Of a stretch of 64,000 nt of DNA, positions 23,335 through 36,700 are shown one piece after another (within the stretch, counting starts at the first letter, position 1; every line of letters begins with the position of its first letter). The notes under the pieces are model-generated. The model was not told the DNA's origin. It did no database searches and was given only the letters and a program-made list of their open reading frames with translations. The translations under genes and the position numbers were made by a program. This stretch comes from Liolophura sinensis (taxonomy: Eukaryota; Mollusca; Polyplacophora; Chitonida; Chitonidae), in contig NC_088297.1 in assembly GCF_032854445.1 (NCBI RefSeq), forward strand, positions 7,427,375-7,491,374, read 5' to 3'.

Positions 23335-24362
23335 CGATGTTCTTAACGTCAACATCGCTGTTTGTCCTGGCGATGATTCTTACGTCAATGTGGCCATGTG
23401 GCCTGGCGATGTTCCTGACGTCAACATAGCGGTGTGGCCTGGCGACGTTCCTGATGTCAACATAACAGTATGGCCTGGCAATGTTCCTGATGTGAATATG
23501 GCAGTGTAGTCTGGCGATGATCCTAACGTCAGCATAGTAGTATGGTCTGGCGTTGTTTCTGACATCAACAAGGCATGGTGGCGCGGCAATGTTCCTCATG
23601 TCAACATGGCAGGGTGGTATGATGATGTTCCTGACGTGTAACCTGGCGATGATTGTGACGTCAGCATGGCCGTATGGTCTGGCGATGTTTCTGACATCAA
23701 TATGGCATGGTTCCCCGGCAATATTCCTGACGTCAACATGGCAGGGTGGCATATGGATATTCCTGACGTCAACATGACAGTGTGGCCTGGCGATGTTCCA
23801 GACGTCAACATGGCAATGTGGCCCGGCGATGTTACTGACGTCAACATGGCAGTGTGGCCTGGCAAAGTTCCTGGCGTCAGCATGGCAGTGTGGCGCAGTG
23901 ATGTTCCTGACGTCAGCATGGCAATGTGGCTAGGCGATATTTGTGACATCAGCATGGCAGTGTGGCCTGGCAATGTTTCTGACGTCAATATGGTCCCACG
24001 ATGTTCCTGACGTCAATATGGCAGTGTAGCCTGGCGATGAACCTGACGTCAACAAAGCAGTGTAGCCTGGTCATGTTCCTAATGTTAACATTCCAGTGTG
24101 GTTTGGCGATGTTCCTGCCGTCAGCAAAACAGTGTGGTTTGGCGATGTTCCTGACGTCAACAAACCAGTGTGGCTAGGCGATCTTCCTGACATCAATATA
24201 GTAGTGTGGTCTGGCGTTGTTCCTGACGTCAACAAACCAGTGCGGCTAGGCGATCTTCCTGACATCAATATAGCCGTGTAGCCTGGCGTTGTTCCTGACG
24301 TCAACAAACCAGTGCGGCTAGGCGATCTTCCTGACATCAATATTGCAGTGTGTCTAGACGTA
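23335..24362 (+). repeat. 36-bp minisatellite array 2, CRE-containing unit
   Basis: About 28 units of the same 36-bp sequence and orientation as array 1, again rich in exact TGACGTCA (for example 23764-23771 and 23836-23843). At 24178-24345 the units are organised as a 72-bp dimer: GATCTTCCTGACATCAATAT alternates with GTTGTTCCTGACGTCAACAA. Open frames with a 12-residue period occur on both strands but are broken by stops. Confidence 0.95.
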
Positions 24363-24987
24363 TCTCGAGTGCTGACCGAGTGAATGATGTATCCTACTGG
24401 CACCCTCTCACTGAAATCATTATAATGTGGTGTGTTTCCGTCCGCATTTAAAGAAGTAAACCTGAATCCAGCAATTAAAAGTGGTGATAAATGTTTAGAT
24501 GATAATCTTTAGGTCTGTGTCCTTGTTCCCTTTTGGGGAAGATACGAAATGTTACTCGAGTTTATTTTTCATATCATGAAGGAAAATTCTTCAGAGCTGT
24601 GTCTGTAATGAATAATGCAAAACTCCGCATGACGCTCTTTCGGAGTTGAATATCTCCCTGACAAAAGATTGCAGCTTCTATGAAGCACATCCTACGTAAG
24701 TCCCCAAATGCAAAGTAAACACTGAAATGAAGAATTAGTCAATTGAAAGGCCTTTAAATTAATGTCAATGAAAATGTTTCGATGTATTTTAACACTGCTT
24801 TCCAACTGAGTAAAAAACATCAGACTTTACGGTGTTGTGGAGTGAATTAGAGTGTATAGATGACGTAATTTTGGCCTTAAATAATTCGTTTCCTAGCAGC
24901 CTATTATGCAACGTCACTGGTCTTTGTATCACAATGGTCAGAAAAGTTCACCGTAAAACCCAAATTTAAAATGCATTTTAGTAAGTT

Positions 24988-25083
24988 GAGTAAAAAATTT
25001 AAATAAATAGTTAACTATGAAGTAAGGTTCATCATGAGTAAAAAAAATTAAATAAATAGATAACTATGAAGTAAGGTTCATTA
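24988..25083. repeat. 48-bp tandem duplication
   Basis: Two adjacent copies starting GAGTAAAAAA and ending ACTATGAAGTAAGGTTCATn, at 24988 and 25036, nearly identical. Confidence 0.8.
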
Positions 25084-25799
25084 TACAGACAATTGAAAAC
25101 TATGCGTAAAAATAGTTTCGTTTACTTTTTTTCAGAATTTTTACAGAATGTTGAAAGGCATAAGAAATGTGAATAATATGGTGGGATATATAAGCATACT
25201 GACAGTATCTAAGAACGTATCTGACGTCATATCAAATATTTTCCTGATGCTCACCAGAAGGAAAGAACTCATGGATAAAAAGAGTTATTCTAAAATTCAG
25301 TGTCGTGATCAGAGTAAAATAAACTTCCTGTGACGTCAGAGTTCCTCTGATAGTATGGCCTCTAAAGTTCACCTTAGAAGTCAAATGTTGAGCGGTTTCA
25401 AATCTTTTTCAAAACTCTAAACAATAAATGAAATATATTTCTGCATAGGTTTAAGTGGTCTGCTTAATGATGCCTACTTTGATCTTCAGAGATCTTTTCC
25501 TTTAAGATCTCTAGGGTTTGTTAAGTCATCCCTGCCTGTAACACGGAGAGCCTTGTGTCGGATGGATGGCTGTCAGTCTGACTACGGCTTCTTTGAGGCT
25601 GGTCACTCCGGTTTCTTCCTCCAATAAAATTGACTGACTTCCTAGTAGAACAGTGTACAACCATCGAAAATACAAAATAGATCTTTTAGGCTGTTGTTAT
25701 CGTAAATTAAATGATGACAAAACAGCATTTTTTTGTTATTCTGGACCAGTAACATGCAATAAATTACCAGTTCAGCTTCAGCCATGTTGCCAGGAAGTG

Positions 25800-25935
25800 T
25801 GTACTACAGTATAAACAGTTAGAACAAAAACACTGAGAAAAACTGACAGGAGGCTGTCACCGGTTACGTGTTACCATTTGGTAACTATCACGATGTCGTC
25901 GCTGCTGTGGTTTTACTCTCCATCCTCTATGTCTT
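25800..25935. repeat. Dispersed repeat D copy
   Basis: This contains ACAGTTAGAA, then GGTTACGTGTTACCATTTGG, then GTCGTCGCTGCTGTGGTTTT. The same blocks in the same order occur at 33985-34165, and weakly at 55870-56060. The last block is the unit of the 45-bp minisatellite at 46921-47427. Confidence 0.45.
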
Positions 25936-27599
25936 TTATGTAAATGATAAGAGGAAAATTCAAATCATTTCATGTAGGCCTAATTATTAAAAAAAAAATT
26001 ACATAGATAATTTACATAAAAAAATCAATTCATTGTATAATTTAAACCAGGTGAACGGTTTTTGACCTTCGAATTTTGCCTGAGGCTGCTGTGAGGCCCG
26101 TCGTATTCATAGCGTTCAACCCTGTGAAGCGTAACATATAGAATGTGTAAAAATGTGAGGTAAAAATTGCATGCGGATATCAGTGACTTCGCGTAATGGA
26201 TATCTACTTAAACAAAAACTGTAAATGAAGACTACACCCAACATAGCGCAGTTTTGTATAAATATACCTTTCAGTAACTGTTAACTTTTCAGTAACTTTC
26301 CAAATCACCGAAAACAGAGTCAACATATATAATACTTTTTATAACATTTCACGCAAGCTTTCCGTTTCATTTCTTTATTTCGTTTCATATGAATATGAGT
26401 CCTGAACAGAAATTAAACCAGAAGGCATGAAAACTTTCTATTTCCACAAGTGACTAGACCAGATCTATGCACTTTTCATCGCAACTAAACAGCATATAGC
26501 AGTTGTAATCAAAATCATTGCACAAACACAATATGCGATGGAACATGTTAAGGAAAAAGGAATGCTTGATAATTGAAAGGCGGAGGAATTTGTTTTCATT
26601 TCAGATGACTTGAGAAATTGGCTGACTCAGTCATGGTCAGGTGGAAAGTTTCCAAGGTCTCCGACATAAACTTCCTCAGGGGTGACGCTTTGTTTATAAG
26701 CGGTTGTTTATTTCATTTGCAAGGTTGCGCAGTTAGAACGCCTTAATTTTTACCCTGCACTGACAGTCAACGAGGCGTATCTTAATTTGTCTCTACAACT
26801 GATACATAGCTATGTTTTTGTTATAACTCGGCTGATATAGTCCTGTTATTAATATATGCAAATATAATCGCCTGAACACATACAGAATACCGATGTGCAT
26901 CATATGGTATCAGAGTGTATGGTATGCAGTGTATGTAAATTGACAAGACAACAGATTTGACAGGTTAAATGTGACCATTTGCCAACCATCATATCCTCGT
27001 GGCAGAGTGGAAATGACCGAAGAGTAGGTTCGAGCGGATCTGGAATAAATACAAACATACGTGAAATATAAATAGATGCATGTGGAGTAAGAATAAATGT
27101 ATATGCGATGTACGTGGGTTGTGTATGAATCAGCGCCTCGTGTACCGTATGGATTAAAAGAGAACCCTCTTCATCACTTGGCCACCACCCACTACCCTAG
27201 TAATGAACGATGGATGTGGCATAATATACTAAATAAATGTAAAATACGCCTAAATGTACGCGTAATATGTATGTGAAAAATGCATAACCTAATGAGAAAT
27301 GTGTATAAATGAAAGTGAGTACGTGAATATAATTAAATGATTGGCAGATTCTCTTACACGCCTTTCTTAAACAGTTTTCATTGATACGACGACGGTCCGG
27401 TTAGCGGAAGGATCAGAAGAGGCCGCCGTAAAATACCCACAGCCCCATGGGCATTATTTCTCAACTTACATAGTGTCAAAATCGTACCATTAAATTACTA
27501 ATAAAGGGCAACATTACTACACTGTTATAAATATAACTGTTTATTGTATGCATAAAGATTACAGAGCGGCGGCGTCGTATGTTCCACAGTTGTAAAAGG

Positions 27600-27905
27600 T
27601 TGCGGTGGTTAATGGCGTCATTGTGGGCAGTGGTCTTTGACAGGCAAACCCATGTATTTTGGGTACCAATTGCAACTTTGTCAAGGGCTGAACAAATGCT
27701 GAGCTATAGTAGTAAAAAAAACTGCCTTGTCGAGATTTCTGGAGTGGTCTTTTATGTGAGAATCCGTGCGAGAAGCTTAACCGGACACCAATACCGGCGA
27801 CATTGACACCGACACTAATACCAGCGACACTGACAGCGACCCCGACAATTTCGTCTCCTCTCACAATACCTCGCCTTCCTTCGTATTGACAAGCTATAAA
27901 CATTA
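27600..27905. repeat. Dispersed repeat E copy
   Basis: This shares GAAGCTTAACCGGACACC, a GACACCGACACTAATACCAG simple-repeat-like stretch, CTCACAATACCTCGCCTTCC and TTGACAAGCTATAAA with 9886-9990 and 55150-55475. A 116-residue minus-strand open frame across it is a by-product of the low-complexity stretch. Confidence 0.5.
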
Positions 27906-28159
27906 CCAAAAATGTCAGGTCTGCCGCAGAAAAACATTGTGCACTAGGAGAAATAAAAATTTAGTAGCAGACCGCCACGTTCACCAGGAAAATACTCAAC
28001 CTTGTGACATCCAGTGACTGGAGTCTTTGTAGAAACCCTGTAGACACCCAAAGCGTAATAAAATCCAGTGATCTTAGATTTGTTACTGTATGGGTATCAC
28101 GTGTTACTCGTAATGTAACATTCTTACACTGTAGGTAGGAAATGTTACCAATAATATAC

Positions 28160-28305
28160 GGCCCGGTGTCAGTGTATTGGCTGAGGTGTCATGGCTGGTG
28201 TCTTAGGCATAATACTTGAGTATAGTGTACACACATGTTATTACTCATCGTCGTCATATGACTGAAAAATTGTTAAGTACGACGTCAAACCCCAAACATA
28301 CATAA
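28160..28305 (+). mobile_element. SINE family C, short copy
   Basis: Head GGCCCGGTGTCAGTGTATTG, middle GGTGTCATGGCTGGTGTCTT, then the tail shared with family B (CATATGACTGAAAAATTGTT, then TACGACGTCAAACC). The head does not look like the family B tRNA promoter. Confidence 0.65.
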
Positions 28306-28462
28306 CTACCTAACAATGATATAGCAATTGTTGCTTTACACTATGGGCGGTTGCTATCCATGTTGAGCCCATTATGTAAAGGTTTTCCCAAATACCAACT
28401 ATGCAAAAATTATTTTCGAGTGTCTTTTCTCTTTAAAGAAAAATCGAAAAAAATATTGATTG

Positions 28463-28556
28463 CACTCTAAGGATTTCTTCGTCGTCACATGACTGAAAAA
28501 TTGTCCAGTACGACGTTAAACCCCAAGCACTCACTCACTCACTCACTCACTCACTT
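28463..28556 (+). mobile_element. SINE family B/C, 3' tail fragment
   Basis: Only the 3' end remains: CACATGACTGAAAAATTGTC, GTACGACGTTAAACCCCAAG and a CACT microsatellite tail. Confidence 0.7.
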
Positions 28557-28584
28557 TCACAATGTACTAATTATTACATTATGG

Positions 28585-28655
28585 GTTTGATTTATTTATT
28601 TGATTGGTATTTTACGCTATATTCAAGAACATCTCACTTATCCGACGGTGATGCG
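28585..28655 (-). mobile_element. SINE family A, 3' fragment
   Basis: TTATTTATTTGATTGGTATT, then TATATTCAAGAACATCTCAC, matches the reverse complement of the family A tail. The rest is missing. Confidence 0.6.
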
Positions 28656-29554
28656 GGGTTTTATTATGTACACTACGGCTTCTACATTTCTGGCCATCGA
28701 TTTTTTAGGTCGTGATGTCAGATTTCATCACTTCTCAGCACCGATTCTTTCTTGTGTTGCTCAAGTAAAGTTGAATAGGATCTAGCTCATCTGAAAATAT
28801 GATTACTCATTGCTACATCCATAAGCCATAGCAGAATTGCCATGTTATGCTTAAAACACAAATGCCTATCATTGGTATACACATAAGCCACAGTAGATTT
28901 GTCATCCTATGCTTAAAAACACATACATGCGTATAAATATGTGCACAAACAGTAAATTCCATTAATGTTTTATCATTTGAGATTATCTCTCCTTCAGTCT
29001 TCGAACAACTGTGTCTGGAAATCTGCTGTACAACGTCACAGTTGTTCAGTTTTCGCAAGACGCTATCAAGATTTTCTGCTGAACTGACTGACTGCGCTCG
29101 TGAGGACACTGTTGCGTTGAACCTGTTCGTGTGTTTCCGTGATGAAATATTGCCATCTGCTCCACTCAGTAAAACAATTATTTTCTTAGAGTGGATGACT
29201 AATTGTTTTCTAATCACTTGACCGTTAGGAATTTTAAAAATGCCGTTGTGCAGACTTTTGTATGAAAGACTTTTTTATTGTTTTTTTTTCAACAGAACAG
29301 AAAAAATCAGTTTGTGATCTCTTAAATGACTCTTCTGTTCTTCTGTCAAGCTTGAAGAAATTTCGTTTCATCCCATCAACGTTGAGAGAAAAAAAAACGA
29401 TATTTATATAAAAGAAAACACAGAAAGCTGATTAGTGACATAGCCCTGGGAGAAAACATCGCTGTGACTCAGCTAGTATTTGGTTGTCCAAGTGTAAAGA
29501 CGCTGTGAGGCTATTCGCAGATATTAGATTCAGGACAAGGGGATTGCCGTGAAT
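28656..29554. other. Intergenic sequence, nothing assigned
   Basis: It contains a diverged tandem duplication of about 64 bp (28820-28925, CATAAGCCAnAG and TATGCTTAAAA in each half). A 134-residue minus-strand open frame crosses 28813-29217 but has no recognisable domain and is partly built from that repeat. Confidence 0.35.
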
Positions 29555-29730
29555 ATTTGGGAGAAGGAAACCGGGCAGAGCCAGGGGGAAACCCACGACC
29601 GTCTGCATGTTGCTGCAAGACCTTACCAAGTACGACCGACGAGGAAGTCAGCGTTAGCTGGACTTGAACTCACAGGGACCGCACAGGAGAGAGGTTCCTG
29701 TGTCTTTGATCACGGTCACCGATGCCAGGG
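29555..29730 (-). mobile_element. SINE family A, tail-truncated
   Basis: Minus-strand copy keeping GAGGAAACCGGGCAGAGCC-like sequence, GCTGGACTTGAACTCACAGG and the tRNA-like head end. The A-rich tail is missing. Confidence 0.65.
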
Positions 29731-30108
29731 GGGAAACCCACAATCATCTGCAGTTTACAGGTGTTTCTTTTAGAGAGAAAATCTGAAAAAACCGTTTGAG
29801 AATTAACGCATAAAATAACACTTCATTGAACAGTCTTCGATATTCGTGTGAGACCAAGGAAAGCGTAGTCACCAGTGTATAAATCTACATGTGTAAATAT
29901 ATGTACATAAATTAACCTCTATGCACTCAAGCCACACATATCTGACTCTGTGTTTGATAGCCCTGGGCAATTATCAACAGTTTGCACCCAAGTGTGTTGT
30001 TAGGCTCGTGGCTGACGGAAGAGGAACTCCTGTCGAAACTGTTGAAAGGGTTTCTGCATTCGACCAAAAGAACTGGAGGTGTGAAGAAAGGGAGCGGGTT
30101 TTGATAGA

Positions 30109-30764
30109 ATGAAGAGAGTCAACATGGTTGTTCAATCTTCAGATCGACCGGATAGTTACAAACAGGGTACATGCGCACTGGAGAAATCTCCTTCAGAGTC
30201 ACTGCCGAATTTGGCACCGTACAAAGCCAGTTTCTTCTTCGTCATTTCCTCGCATGGTGTGATTTCATCTTTCCTTCCGCTCTACTTCAAGCAAATCGGT
30301 CTAAGTCCAGGTCAGATTGGTACAGTTATGTTCTTCCGTCCCATGGGCGGATTTTTTGGTGGACTTCTAGTCCCACACATTTCGAAGACGTTTTCTAGTG
30401 AGCGAAAGGTGGCGATGGCCTTCTCCTGTCTCCTTATTTTATCCACGTTTGCAATATATTTTCCCGATTCTCCAGCTCTTGCCTCAGACTGCCCTCTGAC
30501 GAGAAAAAACACATCGGCAGAAGAAATCAGTGTAAATAGTACCTTGCAAGGTGACGAAAAACTAGTTGACAGGGTGTGGATGTACGAAATGAACGCACGC
30601 TGGCTTCCAATCTTTTTGTACGGTTTACTCCTGTTTTGTGCCGAATTTTTCCATATTGGTATGGATGCCATTCAGCACGGAGTGACAATGAAGGTGCTGA
30701 GAAAGGAAAATTCCAAACTGTATGGCACTGTTCGTGCGTGGGGAGCTCTCGGGTATGCAGCTGC
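30109..30764 (+). CDS. MFSD6: MFSD6-like gene 1, exon 1
   Basis: Encodes residues 1-218 plus two bases: a polar N-terminus, the first helices, a loop with NTS and NST glycosylation sequons, and helices around LPIFLYGLLLFCAEFF. The donor is GCTGC/gtaagt at 30765. The matching exon of gene 2 is 59088-59761, and alignment is continuous from LPNLAPYK onward. Confidence 0.9.
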
Positions 30765-33700
30765 GTAAGTCCAAGATTTATCTTATGTTGTGTTTTTATT
30801 TTTGCAGCTAATGTTTTAAATAAAAGACATATCAGACGAACAGTTTAAAGAAATACTCTCTGTGGGCAAAACATACTCTGTGTTGACAAATTTCGCGTAA
30901 GTTACACTTTTAAGCCATTCCCGAATATCTGACAGAAAAAATGCATGGAAGAGTAGGGTAATTTTAAAACAAAAAATATGCACCGACCTAACATTTTTTG
31001 GGGATATATTTTTTTTAGTTTCCCCATTCTTTATTTTAGAGTTGAACGTCTTTTTTAACAGTTTGCCGAACTTTTTAAAACATTTTGGAAGTGATGAGTT
31101 CTGACGTTTTGTTATTAAATAGCATTCAGATTTGCAACACACACAAAGCACAGGTGTTGAAATCTCATATAAATTCTGTTATTTTCATTCAGCACCGAAA
31201 TGTGTTATCCCTGTTAAATAATTGTTAAGTACTCATGTTTATGTTAGAAAAAAGTAAAACACAAACCTGTGTTGAACCAAAATGAGGTAATTTATGCAAC
31301 TGAACAAAAGCTTGAGTATTTTGCAATACTTTAAACACAAGACATTGTGTTAATTCAACTCAAGATAGGATTGTTCAAATAGGACATAAGACTTTCGTTC
31401 GAAAGAACACAAGTATGCGTTTAATGTTGTGTCACGCCTTTGGTGAAGACGCCTACAGATCAATTCGTGGAACAGCGACTGACCTATACCTATATGTACC
31501 TTTCACCAAGAAGGTGTACTTCTTCCAAAAAGTTCAAAACGTGTCAATGACAAATTAGTAAAATGCCTGATTTCTCATGAACTCTGTACAGTTCTTTCTG
31601 CGATGCATATACAAGCGTAAAGCAAAAATAATTTAGTTTTCTGTACTACTGTCCAGTACTACTGTCCAGTGTTCCAGTGTTCATTTAATGTGGCGAGCTC
31701 TAAAATCATGCTAGTTGGAGCGATGTTGTGACTCTCCTTTATAGCAATGGAGGGAAGAAATATACTTTCACCAACTAAACTAATTGCTATAAAGTGGGCA
31801 GCGATAATACCACTTTTGAGTCTTAATAACACCAAAAACGCTGCGCTGCCATGATACAGCAAAACAGATTTGCTCTCAGGCAGACGTTAAGAATGCATGC
31901 ACAGGATGTATTAAAGGCGTAAAACTGTGTGCAATAACAGTATATTTTGTTATACGTCATCCTGGAAAGGTGCAATTATATTCTCTGTTTCAAGATATCA
32001 GAGATTCGAAAAAAGTCAGTGTTGCTTTTCAGCCTTTTTATCAGTTCTAGTTTTACATGTACGTCCTGTTTTTTTGACGGATACATCTTTTGTAGTTCCA
32101 TACACTGTAAGGAATTGCTGTAAGTTTCCAGCTGCAAGTGGCATTAATCAGGAAACCAGTTAATTCGCCTGTAAATCTACAACATAGCGATCATAATTAT
32201 TTACACAATAAGTTGCTGTAATTGCATCTATAATTTATGTAAAAGGGTTTAAGGGTTCCTACTTAGTATTAAGGTGCAGAGTTACGCCTGGTGAGTAATA
32301 ACATTGTGTTGGTATTTAAATCTTTAACGCGTTTCGTCTCTCTTGAGGCTTCTAAATGGTACTGTTAATAGTCACAAAGAACATATATGTAGGCATAAAT
32401 AAATATGTAGATAATCAGCTTTACCAACGCTTAGTTATTGCCTAGTAAATGTAAACACAGAAAAAAAGCTTACAGGGCTTTATATAGGGCTGTACACAAA
32501 TAGAGCTAAACATGACGAACAATATTACGACCCTCACAATGAAACCTAGCTGTTAAGTTCGGGATTGTATTTCCGAATGAAGTGCTGTTCCACATGAACT
32601 CGTATTGTATTATCTTCAAAAATAATTTTAAAAAGGAGTAATATTGAGAATTTATTCATAATATTTTGCACACATGCCCAAACGTGTTTATTGACTTCAA
32701 GGTGTCGTAAAGAATCGTTGTTGATTTGTTGTCGATGGACTCTGGTTCATTTTTTGACATACATTACAGACTAGGACGTAAATCAAATCCTTGGAGTTAC
32801 AGTTCTTACATGCATTTATGATATAGTGCTTGGAAGAATGTGGGAACTGAAATTTGAACTTAACCATTATATGATAACAACATTTACATCGTTTATCATG
32901 GCATTTGCTGGCAGAAAGTCTCCACAGAGTTCAAACTCAATTTGGCCTTGCTTAATAGTTGCCAAGTTCTTAGCTTGTCTAGTCACTTTTAGAAAATGCT
33001 TTTCCTCAAATGCAGTGCAAACTCTTTGGTTGGAGTGTAAAAGAGAATGATTGGTTTGAATAGTGGGACATACGTTGTCATCGTAGGGTTTAAGTGTAGA
33101 TATGATGGTGATATGACACGAGTCATATTATATTGCCAGCACTTTCAACATTTTATTTTAGTTTTATAGTGCCAGAAAGTTGTCTAATAACTATTTGTTT
33201 TTGCAGGGCTATAAGCACCGGTCTTCTCATTTATTTGACGGTATCAAAAGAACAGGTTTGCTCCAAAATGCTCTACTCCGCAGACTACCACTTCCTATTT
33301 TATTCCTTTACATGTTTTGCGTTCATGAATCTCCTCAATGTCAACAACCTTTTCCAGGTGAGTAAATATTTAGTACAAGTCAAATTTCTCCATGTTCATT
33401 ACATTAACACCAAATATATTGTCCTTAACCGAAGACTCTTTTTTTTCTGCGTTTATGTCGACAGATGTGTTAACCTCGGGATGGATATGAATCGTGCATA
33501 ATAAACGAGGGTCCTAGGGACGATGAGCACAGAAATGCATACCAGATCAAGAATTGTTCTTCGCATTTCAATGCACACGTACAATGAGATGCAATTTCGC
33601 TTCATTACAAATTCGTCAGAAGTTTTTTTTATGTATTAACAAGTCCCCAAAATCTGTGATCGTGTTATATAACGTATAAGAAAATTGGTCGAATTATTTG

Positions 33701-36700
33701 AGAAGATATCATAAACTTTAGTTTGATTAATCGTGTCTGGTCAACAACTGTTTTTATTGACGTGTTGTCATCGTTCTGTTTGATACAATGGTTAACTACG
33801 TGAATCACACTCAGCACTTAGGTATACCAGTAAACAATGATGGGAAGAAACCATGTACGTACACATCCTGCGCTAAATGTGCTAACGAAACAGCATTCTG
33901 GGTAATTCTAGATCAGTGACGTCTAATACATTACAATTAAAATTGCTGCATTTTTTTTACCTAATTTTGCTTAAGCCATGGCGCTTGGGACGTGTATATT
34001 ACTACTGTTTATTAATTTTTATATCAACAGTTAGAATAAAACCTTGACTGAGGTAAATTGCCAAGAGACCGTATTTCAACGGTTACGTGTGACCATTTGC
34101 CAGCTATAACACTGTCGACGCTGCTCTGGTTATTGGTCTCTATGGTGTACACCTTTAATTATATTCACAAATTGTGCAGGATTTGTTGTCAAACCATCCA
34201 TGTCTAATTTTAACTCACGTGACGGTAATTCATGGAGCTATATGCATAAAATGAATTATAGCGCTATGTGTCTGAATAGCGGTAAATGTAAAAATATAAA
34301 TGTTAATCAGACTTATTATTATTATTATTAAGCATGTAGATTTACAAATAATATAAAAGACAATCACAAAGATTCAGAGAAATTGGTGCAATATTTTAAC
34401 AGGAGTTGCATGGGCAATATCTGTGTACATGCAAAACTTTTACTGCCTTAAACATTAAGTACCTGAACGGGAGTAATTATGAACATATCCTTTAGGAAGA
34501 GTTGCATGGACAAAATCGTGTGTACAGACAGACACAAGACAGACAGGATGATTCCAGTATATATTAAAAATAATATAACATATGTTATGGCTGTCAAAAA
34601 AGCTTTACCTTTAATCTATATTTATGTTATTCAGGTCACGGGATCACGAAGAGATCTTAGACTTAAGTCAAAATTTTAAACCCTTATAAAGTTGTTACTA
34701 GGATTTCTTATGAAACAAAATCAAAATATTGCTTGGTAATGCAGGTTCATGGTTTGTTATTGCAGAACAAGTTTGGGTCAATACAGAGAAAAGGAACATA
34801 GAAAACTTAATGGTTGAAGTTTGACTTATGTCTAACATTGCTTCTCCCAAGAGCTAAAAAAACTGAACCATTTCCTCGGAGTATATACATTTACACACCA
34901 TTCCTTAGATCAGGGTCTGCCCAGGTTCTTCCCAACATCATACAGGCTGTCTTACTTAAATTTTAAAGAAAACCAGCGATCGACTTATACAACAACAGCG
35001 TTATATTGCTGTTGTCGCATTACCCCATAGACAGTAGTCAAGGGGTGATTCGAGACATGAACAAGGATTTAGATGAGCTATCAGAGGACAAAGTATGTGA
35101 CAAACTGAAATTTCAAGGTTTCACGAAAAGGTTGAAAGTGCAAAGGTTTACCGTGAGCCTTACCCAAATCTATATTTATTGGACCATTTACTATAGTCCG
35201 CGCTGAATTATATAAAAACCTACAAAGTGTTGCAACCGTCAGAGGTTTGGTCACCGTAAAACAAGTGTTGGAATGGACTAGCCTGTTTCCTGTGTTAATA
35301 CCAAGGTCATTAGGGCTTATTTAACCTTAAATTTTACGATAAGTATAGTTCTCTTGTAAGTAGATATTTGAATAGGATAAATAAAGCGCCCACAATCTCT
35401 GACGCTCTGGTTCTTAATGTTTGTTCACCGCGTTGAATGAAATCGACATGTTGAATTTGTGAAGAGTTGAAAGAAAATCACCTGAGTGCACATTGCCCGA
35501 GTTCTTTGCCACTGGTAGCCAGCGATTGTCTGGACCGAAACCTCTAAGACACGCCCAATCGATGGGCCAACTCAGCCTCTCCCAACTGTACTAATTCCGG
35601 CTGTCATTTTGCCACAGCATGGGGACATGTCCAAACAGTTTCTTTGCGACGACTTGCTAACAAATCAAAAGAACTGAGGAATGTTATTTATTTTTAGTCT
35701 TTGCGGACGGGGTGAACAGAATATGCATTCATGTGACGCACGACCTATTTATAGCTTGACAGCTTATGACGTTTCCAGCCGGAATCCAGGGGACACGTGG
35801 CGGCGAGTACTCAGTTTTGGGATTTTGGTTTTGCTATTATTTATCCGGAACGAGCATTTCGAATTCTGAATTTATCTTTCGACGCATAGATGCGAATGCC
35901 AGAACTCTGTTAAATTTACTAGTTGCTGTGGAGCTCACATGACTTCTTCTCGAAACGGCCCACTCTTTCAAAGGAAAAACAGGTTCTAATCGCTTAAGTT
36001 CAACATAACGTATTCTTACAGAAAACAGGAAATTGGCTGCCAGTGCTATTAATCCGTTTCAGACTCCCTATAATAAAGTGGCCAAGAAAGTGTCAACCTC
36101 CATTGGCACTCAGGCCATCAAGACATGACTCACTGACCTAGACAAACCGACCTTTTTATCGCCCCCCTCTATACTCTTTAATTTGCATGCTTCTGTCGCT
36201 ACCTTTCGCTTTACATCACTGCCACCGGTAGGCATGCTTGACCTTGGAAGCATGTGAGACGCACGTAGGTTTGTTTACGCTAAACCTCATCACGTGTGTA
36301 CTCCTGTCGACCTCTTTAATGAGCATTCAACAATAAAATTGTTTTAGGTTTTGGATAGAGTCATGTTGTACATACTCTACCTAAAGAAAATACATGTGTA
36401 TAAAGTGTTGTTAGAGACAAAGATTGAGACGGATTGTTTTCTGACATCATTTCATTTCTGACCACCGTGACCCCAGTGACCCCAGTGACCTCGGCGTTTT
36501 TCAATATTAGTTCAAAATTTGCTATTCCACGCAGGTAGAGAGGTTAAGTTAAGGGTTAAGTTTAGTCAGCACCTTGGTCTCTAACACAGATGAGATTGAG
36601 CCAGTCACATAACCAGGCGCGTATGTTGTGCCCTGGATACAGGTGCTGCCAAGACTATCACAATGGCCCGACTATCACGTCTCCCCAGTCCTCCTTCAGT

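Larger units (their letters stand above)
24363..28159. other. Intergenic region without recognised genes
   Basis: AT-rich sequence. It contains a 48-bp tandem duplication (24988-25083), an old dispersed repeat D copy (about 25800-25935) and a dispersed repeat E copy (27600-27905). Open frames here are short and lack family motifs. Confidence 0.4.

Noticed and set aside
27559-27909. 116-codon minus-strand open frame
   Set aside because: It crosses a low-complexity GACACCGAC-type stretch of dispersed repeat E and has no recognisable domain.
28813-29217. 134-codon minus-strand open frame
   Set aside because: No domain or family motif. Part of it is a local tandem duplication, and there is no splice or neighbour support.
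36463-36495. Short tandem repeat of GTGACCCCA
   Set aside because: Only about three units; too small to be notable.
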